Shown: piece by piece, positions 46,032 through 53,356 of the stretch
Layout: every line of letters begins with the position of its first letter
Numbering within the stretch: the first letter of the stretch is position 1
NCBI GenBank assembly: GCA_945952025.1
Contig: CAMFGW010000021.1
Location: 1-53,356, forward strand
Reading direction: 5' to 3'
DNA length: 53,356 nucleotides
Source of the DNA: an uncultured Paracoccaceae bacterium
Lineage (GTDB): Bacteria > Pseudomonadota > Alphaproteobacteria > Rhodobacterales > Rhodobacteraceae
Notes under the pieces: generated by a model
Seen by the model: the letters and a program-made list of their open reading frames with translations, nothing else
What the model was told of the DNA's origin: nothing
The model's database searches: none
Position numbers and translations under genes: made by a program

Positions 46032-46957
46032 AGCGACTGTCCTCCGGTCACGAAGACGCAGCCGTCGCTCACCAGGTCGGGCGGCGTCAGGCAGAGGTTG
46101 CGCGCGACGGTCCAGGCGGCCAGCACCTTCGGCACATAGTCCCGCGTTTCGGCGAAGGGCGGCACGCCGCCCGCGCCAAGGACGGCGTTTTCGCCGGCAT
46201 TGTAGGCCGCAAGCGCCAGCACCGGGTCGCGGTTGAACTGCTTCATCAGCCAGTCAAGGTAGGCGACGCCGCCCTTGATGTTCTGGCTCGGATCGGTGCG
46301 GTCGTCGACGCCGAACCTGTCGCCGGTGGCCGAGATCAGCTGCATCAGCCCGACCGCCCCCGCGCCCGACTGGGCGGCAGCGTTGCCGCCGCTCTCGACG
46401 CTGATGACCGCGACGACCAGCGCGGGCGAGACGTTGGTCCCGGCGGTCGCCTGAAGGATTTCGGCCGAATGGGCGCGGGCGATGTCCTGCATCGCCTGCA
46501 TCCGCGGCACCGCGACCGTCTGGCCGCCCGGCCCCTTGGCCAGGCTGTCGAGCGCGAGCGAGAAGCGGCCCTGGCTGTCGCCGATCTTGGGCGAGACGAG
46601 CGTCCAGAACCAGTCGTAGGTGCCGGGCTTCACGGCCGGGACGCCCGTGCCGGGATAGGCGCCGCTGTTGTAGCCCCCGCCCTTCACCGCCGGCAGGCTG
46701 GCCGAGGCCGTCTGGCCATGCGCGGCCGGTCCCCAGGCCGGCAGCGAGGCCAGCTGGGCGGCCTGTTCGGCCGGATCGATCTGCACAAGGATGCGTTTCG
46801 CCGCGCCCGCCGTCGGCGGTTTCACGGTCTTGAAGGTGAAGTCGGCAGCAGGCGCCGGCGCCGGAACGGTCCGCGCCACAGGCACCGGATCCGCGGCAGC
46901 CTGGGACGCCCACAGAAGAACTGCCGCGATCGGGGTCGTCACGACCACGCGCTTCAT
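46028..46957 (-). CDS. Lytic murein transglycosylase (SLT domain)
   Basis: A 309-aa periplasmic protein. The start at 46955-46957 has AAGGA upstream and opens a signal peptide (MKRVVVTTPIAAVLLWASQA). The C-terminal SLT domain has the catalytic Glu in VISVESGGN, then GAVGLMQLISATGDRFGV and LAAYNAGENAV. It cleaves glycan strands of peptidoglycan. First gene of the SLT-HAD/UbiA-patatin unit; it is divergent from the Flp pilin array. Confidence 0.9.
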   Translation of the reverse strand: MKRVVVTTPIAAVLLWASQAAADPVPVARTVPAPAPAADFTFKTVKPPTAGAAKRILVQIDPAEQAAQLASLPAWGPAAHGQTASASLPAVKGGGYNSGAYPGTGVPAVKPGTYDWFWTLVSPKIGDSQGRFSLALDSLAKGPGGQTVAVPRMQAMQDIARAHSAEILQATAGTNVSPALVVAVISVESGGNAAAQSGAGAVGLMQLISATGDRFGVDDRTDPSQNIKGGVAYLDWLMKQFNRDPVLALAAYNAGENAVLGAGGVPPFAETRDYVPKVLAAWTVARNLCLTPPDLVSDGCVFVTGGQSL

Positions 46958-47239
46958 ATCAGTATCCTTGCCTGCCTTCGGTGCTCTTTTTCCCTGAAAA
47001 AAGCGTCGAAAGTCTGGCCTGCCAACGAGATTCTGCGCAGGCCCTCGTGTTTTTCGCCCGCCGCCGCCTTTCGGCAACAGCCATCTTTGCGCCGCAAATG
47101 ATCCCGAATATCGATTTGGCTCTGCCCAATTGCTGCCACGAGGCTCTGCTTAGACTGTGCAAATTCCCTAGCGAAACGCCACTGGGGGCCACGCAACACA
47201 AGGCCAGCCCCCCCGACGCCCTAGAACGAGGACTTGCAG

Positions 47240-47431
47240 ATGAACGGTTTCAGGTTTGCCCGATTTGCCGCTGAGGACGAGGGTGCCGTGACGGTGGACT
47301 GGGTGGTTCTGAGTGCCGCCGTCGTCGGGCTGTGCCTTGCCGCCTTCGGCACGATCAAGAGCGGAACGGCCAGCCTATCGAGCAAGCTGAACAACACCAT
47401 GTCGTCAATGTCGATCAACTCGACCTTCTGA
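47240..47431 (+). CDS. Flp-type IVb pilin 1
   Basis: A 63-aa small pilin. The prepilin peptidase site is predicted after Gly15 (EDEG|AVTVDWVVLSAAVVGL), followed by one hydrophobic helix. Position +5 is Asp and +6 Trp instead of the canonical Glu-Tyr of Flp. ATG 47240 has GAGGA 7 nt upstream. It is the most divergent of the five copies (Cys in the helix, VLSAAVVGLCLAAFG). It forms part of the Tad adhesion pilus. Confidence 0.85.
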   Translation: MNGFRFARFAAEDEGAVTVDWVVLSAAVVGLCLAAFGTIKSGTASLSSKLNNTMSSMSINSTF

Positions 47432-47822
47432 GGACGGCGCCGGCTGCCAGGGGTGCGCGGTTGCCGCGCGGCCCGATCGGGCGGAGTGATCGGGCGGAGT
47501 GATCGCCGAGCCCCCGCCGGACGCCAGAAGCCCGGCACGCCAAGACCAGCACAAGGATCGGGTGGGCCGTCTGCGAAGCAACGCCCCAGATCGGCCAGAG
47601 GCGCATGGCGGTCCAGGGACCAGGGCACGCAATCTGAAACAGAACGTTTCCCCAAGCGCGCGGAGGCTGTTTCAGCCCCTCCGGGGCGTTCATCCTTTTT
47701 CCGCAGTCCTGCCTAATTTGCGCCAAGATTGGCCGTGAAAGTGCCCTTATCCGGCGACCAATGCCGCCGGGCATCGCCGCTTGGCCAAAGCGACAGATTG
47801 TCGATTGGAAAGGGAATTCGGA
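47432..47822. other. Intergenic region between pilins 1 and 2
   Basis: About 390 nt with no gene. It contains a 13-bp perfect tandem repeat, GATCGGGCGGAGT at 47475-47487 and 47488-47500. Further right is the AATTTGCGCCAAGAT box at 47715-47729, shared with the upstream region of pilin 3, and a hairpin-forming stretch (47751-47777) in the presumed leader of pilin 2. No clear T-tract terminator is seen after pilin 1. Confidence 0.6.
47715..47729 (+). promoter_or_regulatory. Conserved box upstream of pilin 2
   Basis: AATTTGCGCCAAGAT, 93 nt before the pilin 2 ATG. It is identical at 14 of 15 positions to the box 95 nt before pilin 3 (48256-48270). Its role is unknown; it could be part of a shared promoter. 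Confidence 0.45.
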
Positions 47823-48017
47823 ATGAAGTATTTCAAGCTCGCAGACAAGTTCGCGTCGGAGGAAGACGGCGCTGTTACCGTTGACTGGGTCGTGCTGACC
47901 GCTGCCGTCGTCGGTCTGGGCGTCGCCGCCCTCGCCGCCGTTCGGGGAGGCATGGCAAGCCTGACCGGCAAGGTCGACTCGACGATGTCGGCCATGACGA
48001 TCCAGACCACCTTCTGA
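47823..48017 (+). CDS. Flp-type IVb pilin 2
   Basis: A 64-aa pilin. Cleavage is predicted after Gly16 (EEDG|AVTVDWVVLTAAVVGL), with Asp +5 and Trp +6. The C-terminal part GKVDSTMSAMTIQTTF is shared with pilins 3 and 4. The ATG is preceded by AAGGGAATTCGGA. It has its own downstream terminator. Confidence 0.87.
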   Translation: MKYFKLADKFASEEDGAVTVDWVVLTAAVVGLGVAALAAVRGGMASLTGKVDSTMSAMTIQTTF

Positions 48018-48052
48018 GCCGCCGCCCCTGTTCGGGGCAGATGGAGCCGACG

Positions 48053-48082
48053 AGGCCGCGCCCGAGATGGCGCGGCCTTTTC
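48053..48082 (+). terminator. Terminator of pilin 2
   Basis: AGGCCGCGCC (48053-48062) and GGCGCGGCCT (48069-48078) form a perfect 10-bp stem followed by TTTTC. Confidence 0.85.
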
Positions 48083-48255
48083 TATGGCCCCACCGTTCGT
48101 GGCCCGCCACCGCAGAGTTCCCCGCCCCCAGGGCCGCGCGCGATCAGGCCGGCGTGCCATCAGGACAGCGCAAAAACATCCGCCATTGCGTCCATCGTGG
48201 AAACGGTCTGTTCCCACGATTTCGTGATCTCCACTGATTCTCCCCCTGTGTGCCG

Positions 48256-48270
48256 AATTTGCGCCCAGAT
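48256..48270 (+). promoter_or_regulatory. Conserved box upstream of pilin 3
   Basis: AATTTGCGCCCAGAT, 95 nt before the pilin 3 ATG; see the matching box at 47715-47729. Looser versions occur at 47127-47141, 48956-48969 and 49384-49395, at 88-102 nt before the other pilin starts. Confidence 0.45.
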
Positions 48271-48365
48271 CGTCCGGCAAATTCATCTCATCGGGCGGTG
48301 GTTGCCCCCGGTCATCGCTGGACACCGCCGATGGTTTCAACACTGGATTTGAAAGGACTGCCCAA

Positions 48366-48560
48366 ATGAAATTCTTCAAGCTCGCTGGCAAATTCCACAC
48401 CGAAGAAGACGGCGCCGTGACCGTTGACTGGGTTGTGCTGACCGCCGCCGTCGTCGGCCTTGGCCTCGCCGCTCTCGCCGCTGTCCGCGGCGGCATGAAG
48501 AGCCTGACCGGCAAGGTCGACTCGACGATGTCGGCCATGACGATCCAGACCACGTTCTGA
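48366..48560 (+). CDS. Flp-type IVb pilin 3
   Basis: A 64-aa pilin that differs from pilin 4 at a single residue (Ala versus Gly in DSTMSAMT). Cleavage is predicted after Gly16 (TEEDG|AVTVDW). The ATG is preceded by AAAGGA. Its leader contains a conserved hairpin. Confidence 0.88.
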   Translation: MKFFKLAGKFHTEEDGAVTVDWVVLTAAVVGLGLAALAAVRGGMKSLTGKVDSTMSAMTIQTTF

Positions 48561-48593
48561 TTTCACGCCCGCAAACGGGCGTATCCAAGACCG

Positions 48594-48628
48594 AAGGGCC
48601 GTATCCAAGGGGATGCGGCCCTTTCGCT
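48594..48628 (+). terminator. Terminator of pilin 3
   Basis: AAGGGCCG-TATCC pairs with GGAT-GCGGCCCTT, followed by a T-rich tail. The rest of the 497-nt gap to pilin 4 holds GC-rich sequence with repeated GGCACCC-like units and then the pilin 4 leader; no gene is seen. Confidence 0.75.
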
Positions 48629-48939
48629 TTTGCGGCAGCCTACTGGCACCCGCAGGCACCCACGGGCACCGGGAGGCGCTCGCGCTGCCGACGCGCGGCC
48701 GGCGGGATCGGCAGCTCGGGCCGCCATTCCCCCCTCTACTTCCCCGACGCGCGCGCAGGGACCCGGCCCTTCGCGGCCCTCGGGGTCGGGCTCGATGAAG
48801 CGCACCCCGATCAGGATGCCTGGCGACCAGGCCCTATCCGGCCCGCGCCGCCGCCCGCAGCGGCCCCCGTTTCAAGGCCCCGCGATAGGTCCTGTTCACG
48901 AAACGGTGTGTTAAGACCTTCTTCAAACTTTCACTGATT

Positions 48940-49252
48940 TTCCTCTGGCGCGCCAAAGTTGCGTCACCTTTGACCGGCAAATTCAACTCATCCGGCGGTG
49001 ATGAGCCCACCGGACACCGCCGATGGTGAAACATAGAAACCCGAAAGGAAGTCCCAAATGAAATTCTTCAAACTCGCCGGCAAGTTCCATACCGAAGAAG
49101 ACGGCGCCGTGACCGTTGACTGGGTTGTGCTGACCGCCGCCGTCGTCGGCCTTGGCCTCGCCGCTCTCGCCGCTGTCCGCGGCGGCATGAAGAGCCTGAC
49201 CGGCAAGGTCGACTCGACGATGTCGGGCATGACGATCCAGACCACGTTCTGA
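48940..49252 (+). repeat. Duplicated pilin unit, second copy (leader plus pilin 4)
   Basis: Partner of the unit at 48235-48560. The leader hairpin is extended by one pair: CGGCGGTG (48993-49000) with CACCGCCG (49015-49022). Identity is highest across the 3' two thirds of the coding region. Confidence 0.8.
49058..49252 (+). CDS. Flp-type IVb pilin 4
   Basis: A 64-aa near-duplicate of pilin 3. Four of the five nucleotide differences are silent and lie in the first 36 nt; the fifth gives Gly instead of Ala near the C-terminus. GAAAGGAAG precedes the ATG. Confidence 0.88.
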   Translation: MKFFKLAGKFHTEEDGAVTVDWVVLTAAVVGLGLAALAAVRGGMKSLTGKVDSTMSGMTIQTTF

Positions 49253-49289
49253 TGCCGCGCCCGCCAGTCGGGCCGATCAGACCGATTTC

Positions 49290-49326
49290 GGGGCCGCGTC
49301 TTTCCGGACGCGGCCCCGGCTTTTTC
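49290..49326 (+). terminator. Terminator of pilin 4
   Basis: GGGGCCGCGTC (49290-49300) and GACGCGGCCCC (49307-49317) form a perfect 11-bp stem, followed by GGCTTTTTC. Confidence 0.88.
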
Positions 49327-49497
49327 CCTCATTGTCCGGCAAGGGGAAACGATCTGTCGCGGATGGCATTGGAATATCCTGCCGCTGCGTCAAATTTCAG
49401 CCCTTTTTCTCAACCAGACTAGATCAATCCGGCCGACGTGCCGTCTTTGCACGACACAGACTCCGGGCAGCGGCCCATTACGCGGAAAGGACTTACT

Positions 49498-49692
49498 ATG
49501 AAATTCTTCAAACTCGCCAATTCCTTCCAGGAAGAGGAAGACGGCGCTGTCACGGTCGACTGGGTGGTCCTGACCGCCGCGACCGTCGGCCTTGGCATCG
49601 CGGCTCTTGGCGCGATCCGGGGCGGGATGGCGAAACTGACCTCGAACATCAACAGCTACCTGTCGGCCCAGACGATTTCGTCGACCTTCTGA
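49498..49692 (+). CDS. Flp-type IVb pilin 5
   Basis: A 64-aa pilin. Cleavage is predicted after Gly16 (EEEDG|AVTVDWVVLTAATVGL). The C-terminal half (KLTSNINSYLSAQTISSTF) differs from pilins 2-4. Asp +5 and Trp +6 are retained. GGAAAGG lies upstream of the ATG at 49498. Confidence 0.87.
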   Translation: MKFFKLANSFQEEEDGAVTVDWVVLTAATVGLGIAALGAIRGGMAKLTSNINSYLSAQTISSTF

Positions 49693-49770
49693 CGGGGCCG
49701 GACCAGGATCGGCCCGGGGGGCGAAGCCTGCCCCTTTCCCGACCCTGATCGGGCGTGACAGACGAAAGCT

Positions 49771-49803
49771 GAAAGCCGCGCCCCCTGAGGTGCGGCTTTC
49801 GTT
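49771..49803 (+). terminator. Terminator of pilin 5
   Basis: GAAAGCCGC (49771-49779) and GCGGCTTTC (49792-49800) form a 9-bp stem with a 12-nt loop, followed by GTTC. Confidence 0.65.
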
Positions 49804-49948
49804 CGCCCGGGGGCCCGATCGTTTCCACCCGGGTGCAAAATCCTTGGGTTTTGACCCATTCGACCATGCTTTTGCCGCAATCGGGGGGGACAAGGGCGCG
49901 AATGTCCGGGGCCTTCCGCCCCGTCGTCCGTTCACGAAGGGATATCAG

Positions 49949-50824
49949 ATGCGCATGGTTTTCGGTCTGGTGCTGGTTGTCGGTCTCGCCCTTGCGGGCT
50001 TCGCCGTCTACATGGCCCAGGGATACATGGCCGACCTCCAGAACCAACGCGACATGCTGCTGAAAGCGCAGGAACAAGCGCCGCAGCTGGTCGATGTCGT
50101 CGTTGCCAAGAAGGCCCTCAAATATGGCGAGCGCTTTACCCGCGACGACCTCGACGTGGTGAAGTGGCAGGCCGACAAGGTGCCGGAAGGCGCCTTCCAT
50201 GTCATCGTCGACAAGCAGGGCGGCGATCCGGCCAAGCCTCCGGTGTTCTTCGACGGCGAGACGCGGCCCCGCGCCGTCCTGCGCTCGGTCGAGGTCTACG
50301 AGCCGATCCTCTTGAAGAAGATCACCGATCCTGGCGTCGATGCGGGCATCAACGCCAACCTGACCCCCGGCATGCGGGCGCTTGCGCTGAACGTCGACGT
50401 GTCGACCGGCGTGTCGGGCTTCCTGCGGCCCGGTGACAAGGTCGACGTCTACTGGTCGGGCAACGCCAACGGCAAGGACGTGACCAAGCTGATCCAGGCC
50501 TCGGTCCGGCTGATCGCCATCGACCAGAGCGCGGATGCCGACCGCACCGACCAGACGCAGCTTGCACGGACCGTCACGGTCGAGGTGAGCCCCGAACAGG
50601 TCGCGGCACTGGCGCTCGCGCAGAACTCCGGGCGGCTCACGCTGTCGCTTGTGGGCACGGGTGACACGGTGGCGGTAGGCGCCGTCGAGATCGACCGCAA
50701 CAAGCTTCTGGGCATCAGCGACGCGCCGGCCCCCGCGCCCGCCGCCGCAGCGCCCAAGGTCTGCACGATCAAGACCAACAAGGGCGGCCAGATCGTCGAA
50801 ACGCCGATCGCCTGCACCAACTGA
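49949..50824 (+). CDS. cpaB: Flp pilus assembly protein CpaB/RcpC
   Basis: A 291-aa Tad pilus periplasmic protein. The N-terminal membrane anchor is FGLVLVVGLALAGFAVYMAQ. A SAF domain follows (DVVVAKKALKYGERFTRDDL), then the RcpC-type region (MRALALNVDVSTGVSGFLRPGD and VDVYWSG). ATG 49949 has GAAGGGAT upstream; the longer frame from 49790 lacks support. Confidence 0.92.
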   Translation: MRMVFGLVLVVGLALAGFAVYMAQGYMADLQNQRDMLLKAQEQAPQLVDVVVAKKALKYGERFTRDDLDVVKWQADKVPEGAFHVIVDKQGGDPAKPPVFFDGETRPRAVLRSVEVYEPILLKKITDPGVDAGINANLTPGMRALALNVDVSTGVSGFLRPGDKVDVYWSGNANGKDVTKLIQASVRLIAIDQSADADRTDQTQLARTVTVEVSPEQVAALALAQNSGRLTLSLVGTGDTVAVGAVEIDRNKLLGISDAPAPAPAAAAPKVCTIKTNKGGQIVETPIACTN

Positions 50825-50830
50825 GCTTCC

Positions 50831-50866
50831 GATCCGGCGCGCGGCCCCCTGGCCCTGCGCCGGATC
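50831..50866 (+). terminator. Hairpin between cpaB and cpaC
   Basis: GATCCGGCGC (50831-50840) and GCGCCGGATC (50857-50866) form a perfect 10-bp stem, 6 nt after the cpaB stop and without a T-tract. It could be an attenuator or RNA-stability hairpin rather than a full terminator. Confidence 0.5.
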
Positions 50867-51068
50867 CACGTCTGGTGCCCACCTGATGTGGTAGGCGCCG
50901 CGCCCAAGCCCCCCAATAGTGCGAATCACCGGCGTGACTGTTGCCTTGAGCCCACAGAAACACCGTCTGACAAGCACCGGATTCTTGCAAAAAAAGCGGC
51001 ATTCGCGCATTGTTGCCCAAATCAGGGCGAAAAGACCCTTCACAAAAGTGATCCGAGAGGCAGGTCAC

Positions 51069-52505
51069 ATGTATATTAAACCTCACGTCCGGGCCGGACT
51101 CGTCGGCCTGTCGGTCAGTTTTGCCGCGCTTGGCGCGGCGGCTCCCGCACCCGCCGAAACGCTGAAGGTCCTGCAGGGATCATCGACGAACGTGCTGTCG
51201 GTTCCGATGAACCGCGCGGTTGTCCTGCAAAGCGACCAGCCGTTTTCGGAACTGTCGATCGCCAACCCGGGGATCGCCGACATCTCGACGCTCTCGGACA
51301 AGTCGATCTACGTCCTTGGCAAGGCGCCGGGGCGCACGACGCTGACGCTGCTGGGGCCCGAGGGCAAGCTGATCTCGAACGTCGACGTGCAGGTCAGCCT
51401 GGATGTCGCCGAATTCAAGGAGCGGCTGAAAGAGATCCTGCCGAACGAAAAGATCGAGGTGCGGTCGGCCAACGACGGGATCGTCCTGTCGGGCACCGTT
51501 TCGTCGACTGCGTCCCTCGACAAGGCGCTCGACCTCGCCGAACGCTACGCGCCGCAGAAGGTGTCGAACCTGATGGGCGTCGGCGGCGTGCAGCAGGTCA
51601 TGCTGCAGGTGCGTTTCGCCGAAATGCAGCGGTCGGTCAGCAAGACGCTGAACGGCGGCCTGACGATCAACGGCAAAAACGCCGCCGCGGGCACGGGCAC
51701 GGGCGGCCTGACCACGGTTCCGTCGACCATTGCGGGCCAGCTTCCGACGATCGGCACCGCCTTCAAGCTCAATTCGACCATGGCAGGCGGCGGGCTGATC
51801 CAATCGACGCTGGGCGGCGTGGCCTTCTCGGCCATGCTCGAGGCGCTTGAATCGAAGGGCCTTGTCCGCACGCTGGCCGAGCCGAACCTGACCGCCCTTT
51901 CGGGTCAGCAGGCGAAGTTCCTCGCGGGCGGCGAATATCCCATTCCGGTCGTCCAGCCCAGCGCCTCGGGCACGGCGATCACGGTCGAATACAAGCCCTT
52001 CGGGGTGGAACTCGCCTTCACCCCGCGCGTGGTGGACGGCGACATCATCAACCTGGAGGTCGACGCCTCGGTTTCCGGCATCGACTCGACGATTTCGGTG
52101 CAGAACGGCGGCTTCTCGATCAACGCCTTCAAACGGCGCCAGACCTCGACCACGGTCGAGATGCGCGACGGCGACAGCTTCGCCATCGCGGGCCTTCTGC
52201 AGGACAACTTCCGCGACCTGAACGGCCAGGTGCCGTGGCTTGGCGACATTCCGGTGCTGGGCGCCCTTTTCCGCAGCGCGGACTATCAGCGCGACCAGTC
52301 CGAACTGGTGATCGTCATCACGCCCCACCTCGTCTCGCCGGTCCGTGGCGAAACGCTGGCGCTGCCGACCGACCGGGTGCGGCCGCCGACGGAGGCCGAG
52401 CTGTTCCTGCTGGGCAAGACGGCGGGGGCGAAGCAGAAAGGTGCCGCAGGCGAAGTGGCCAAGCAGGATTTCACCAGCCCCTACGGCTATGTGATGGAGC
52501 AATAG
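51069..52505 (+). CDS. cpaC: Tad pilus outer-membrane secretin CpaC/RcpA
   Basis: A 478-aa secretin forming the outer-membrane pore for the Flp pilus. The signal peptide is followed by the pilus/BON-like N-domains (SVPMNRAVVLQSDQPFSELS, RLKEILPNEKIEV) and a C-terminal secretin domain (LAEPNLTALSGQQAKFLAGGEYPIPV, GVELAFTPRV, VPWLGDIPVLGALFRS, ELVIVITPHLV). ATG 51069 is chosen because a signal peptide follows; the frame is open from 50919. Confidence 0.94.
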   Translation: MYIKPHVRAGLVGLSVSFAALGAAAPAPAETLKVLQGSSTNVLSVPMNRAVVLQSDQPFSELSIANPGIADISTLSDKSIYVLGKAPGRTTLTLLGPEGKLISNVDVQVSLDVAEFKERLKEILPNEKIEVRSANDGIVLSGTVSSTASLDKALDLAERYAPQKVSNLMGVGGVQQVMLQVRFAEMQRSVSKTLNGGLTINGKNAAAGTGTGGLTTVPSTIAGQLPTIGTAFKLNSTMAGGGLIQSTLGGVAFSAMLEALESKGLVRTLAEPNLTALSGQQAKFLAGGEYPIPVVQPSASGTAITVEYKPFGVELAFTPRVVDGDIINLEVDASVSGIDSTISVQNGGFSINAFKRRQTSTTVEMRDGDSFAIAGLLQDNFRDLNGQVPWLGDIPVLGALFRSADYQRDQSELVIVITPHLVSPVRGETLALPTDRVRPPTEAELFLLGKTAGAKQKGAAGEVAKQDFTSPYGYVMEQ

Positions 52506-53174
52506 ATGACCCGCGCGCTTTTTCTTTCGCTCGCAGCCGCGGCGACGCTGGCCAGCGGCTGTTCCAAGGAAACACAGGTCTTCGGGTCGCTCTATTCCGA
52601 AGCCGGCTCCGACGTGCAGACGGATGATTTCGGCCAGTCGGTCGCCACGAACACCGCGCAGATGACCACGCAGCAGAACTATGCGATCGACCTGACGCGC
52701 AAGTTCGGCGCCGATGTGCCGCCGATCGTGAACTTCGCCTTCAACAGCTCGGCGCTGGACGCCCAGGCGCAGCAGATCCTGATGAAGCAGGCGAGCTGGA
52801 TCAAGCAGTTCCCCGAAGTGCGCTTCCGCGTCTACGGCTATACCGACCTGGTCGGAACGGCCGGCTACAACAAGGCGCTCGGCATGCGCCGCGCGCAGAC
52901 GGTCGTCAATTTCCTGGTCAGTCAGGGCATCAGCCGCTCGCGGCTCGAGGCGGTCGTTTCGTTCGGCAAGACGCATCCGCTGGTCTTCACCCAGGGCCCG
53001 GAACGCGCGAACCGCCGTGCCGTCACCGAAGTGTCGGGGTTCGTGCAGTCGAGCAAGCTGGTGCTGAACGGCAAGTATGCCGCGATCATCTTCCGCGAAT
53101 ATGTGAACAGCGCCCAGCCCCTGCCCCAGACCCAGACCCAGAGCGGGGCCGGCGGGACCGCCAGCGGCACCTGA
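52506..53174 (+). CDS. OmpA-family lipoprotein of the Tad locus
   Basis: A 222-aa protein that starts directly after the cpaC stop. The N-terminal lipobox is LASGC (Cys about 19). The C-terminal OmpA-like peptidoglycan-binding domain (about 75-170) has VNFAFNSSALDAQAQQIL, VYGYTDLVGTAGYNKALGMRRA and GPERANRRAV. It takes the place of CpaD-type lipoproteins and may anchor the secretin to the cell wall. Confidence 0.88.
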   Translation: MTRALFLSLAAAATLASGCSKETQVFGSLYSEAGSDVQTDDFGQSVATNTAQMTTQQNYAIDLTRKFGADVPPIVNFAFNSSALDAQAQQILMKQASWIKQFPEVRFRVYGYTDLVGTAGYNKALGMRRAQTVVNFLVSQGISRSRLEAVVSFGKTHPLVFTQGPERANRRAVTEVSGFVQSSKLVLNGKYAAIIFREYVNSAQPLPQTQTQSGAGGTASGT

Positions 53175-53206
53175 TCCCGACCAGACAGTCACTGTTTCGT
53201 GCGCGC

Positions 53207-53243
53207 GGCGGCCTTTGGCAACAAAGGCCGCCTTCGCATTTTC
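53207..53243 (+). terminator. Hairpin terminator after the Tad lipoprotein gene
   Basis: GGCGGCCTTT (53207-53216) and AAAGGCCGCC (53223-53232) form a perfect 10-bp stem with a 6-nt loop, followed by a T-rich stretch. The remaining bases to the window end show no gene; they may hold the promoter of the next Tad gene. Confidence 0.75.
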
Positions 53244-53356
53244 ATCGTCTTAACAAATCGCACAATTTCGATCTTTTGGCCGCAATATCGCCAAGTTCTT
53301 CACCGACTTTCGAAACTGGATCGTGACGACCCGAGTGCCCGCCGGCACCGGGCCCG

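Larger units (their letters stand above)
48235..48560 (+). repeat. Duplicated pilin unit, first copy (leader plus pilin 3)
   Basis: The leader and gene are matched by a second copy at about 48940-49252. The coding parts differ at only 5 of 195 positions. The leaders share CACTGATT, CGGCAAATTCA-CTCATC and GACACCGCCGATGGT. Inside the leader, GGCGGTG (48294-48300) pairs with CACCGCC (48323-48329). Confidence 0.8.

Noticed and set aside
47701-47735. Sigma-54 (-24/-12) promoters before the pilins
   Set aside because: TTGC is present but no GG lies at the required distance in pilins 2 and 3, and spacing is wrong in pilins 1 and 4.
48911-48925. CtrA-like site before pilin 4
   Set aside because: TTAA-N7-TTCA is only a partial match, is not repeated before the other pilins, and could be chance.

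Overview
The window looks like core chromosome of a GC-rich alphaproteobacterium of the Rhodobacteraceae (Rhodobacter/Paracoccus relatives). This is inferred from gene content, since no database search was possible. The pointers are a ccoNOQP cbb3 oxidase operon with a ccoGHIS maturation operon, an FnrL-type regulator divergent from hemN, a membrane-anchored cytochrome c552, an Ndh-SelD fusion, and a Tad/Flp pilus locus with Rhodobacterales-style pilins.

Layout. 1-1.7 kb: 3' end of tuf, tRNA-Trp, a lower-GC orphan gene and tRNA-Met. 1.8-6 kb: nucleotide-sugar epimerase, selD fusion and a universal stress protein. 6-15.5 kb: ccoNOQP, a small gene and a LysR-type regulator, then ccoGHIS, with FNR-type boxes in front of the relevant promoters. 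15.8-20.5 kb: D,D-carboxypeptidase with SPOR domain, HAD hydrolase, clpS, rsmC-like methyltransferase, lipoprotein. 20.6-23.7 kb: hemF, hemE and hemC. 23.9-29.4 kb: a broken fatty-acid-hydroxylase gene, an MFS transporter, an FAD-linked hydroxyacid dehydrogenase and an OYE/Fe-S demethylase-like enzyme. 29.6-34.6 kb: mnmH, nitrilase-like hydrolase, L,D-transpeptidase, fnrL and hemN. 34.8-41.7 kb: glycosyltransferase and a YejABEF-type oligopeptide ABC transporter. 41.9-47 kb: cytochrome c552, pheA, patatin-like lipoprotein, HAD-UbiA fusion and lytic transglycosylase. 47.2-53.2 kb: five Flp pilin genes in tandem, then cpaB, cpaC and an OmpA-family lipoprotein, continuing off the right edge.

How the genes work together. 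The main theme is microaerobic respiration. FnrL would sense oxygen; its boxes lie before ccoN, ccoG, usp and hemN and at fnrL itself. The ccoGHIS products assemble the oxidase and load its copper, and hemC/E/F/N supply heme. SelD and MnmH together form a tRNA selenouridine route.

The most unusual feature is a dispersed, structured repeat of about 220-230 bp in four copies (15537-15755, 23713-23930, 29370-29600 inverted, 34577-34800). Every copy fills the gap between two convergent genes and starts 21-25 nt after a stop codon. Its hairpins are conserved and show compensatory base changes. Every other convergent pair in the window is packed to 7 nt or overlaps. I do not recognise this element as a named family. 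Other points of interest are the pilin array with Asp/Trp in place of the usual Glu/Tyr, the fnrL start codon embedded in an FNR box, and a CcoI whose HMA domain lacks its cysteines.
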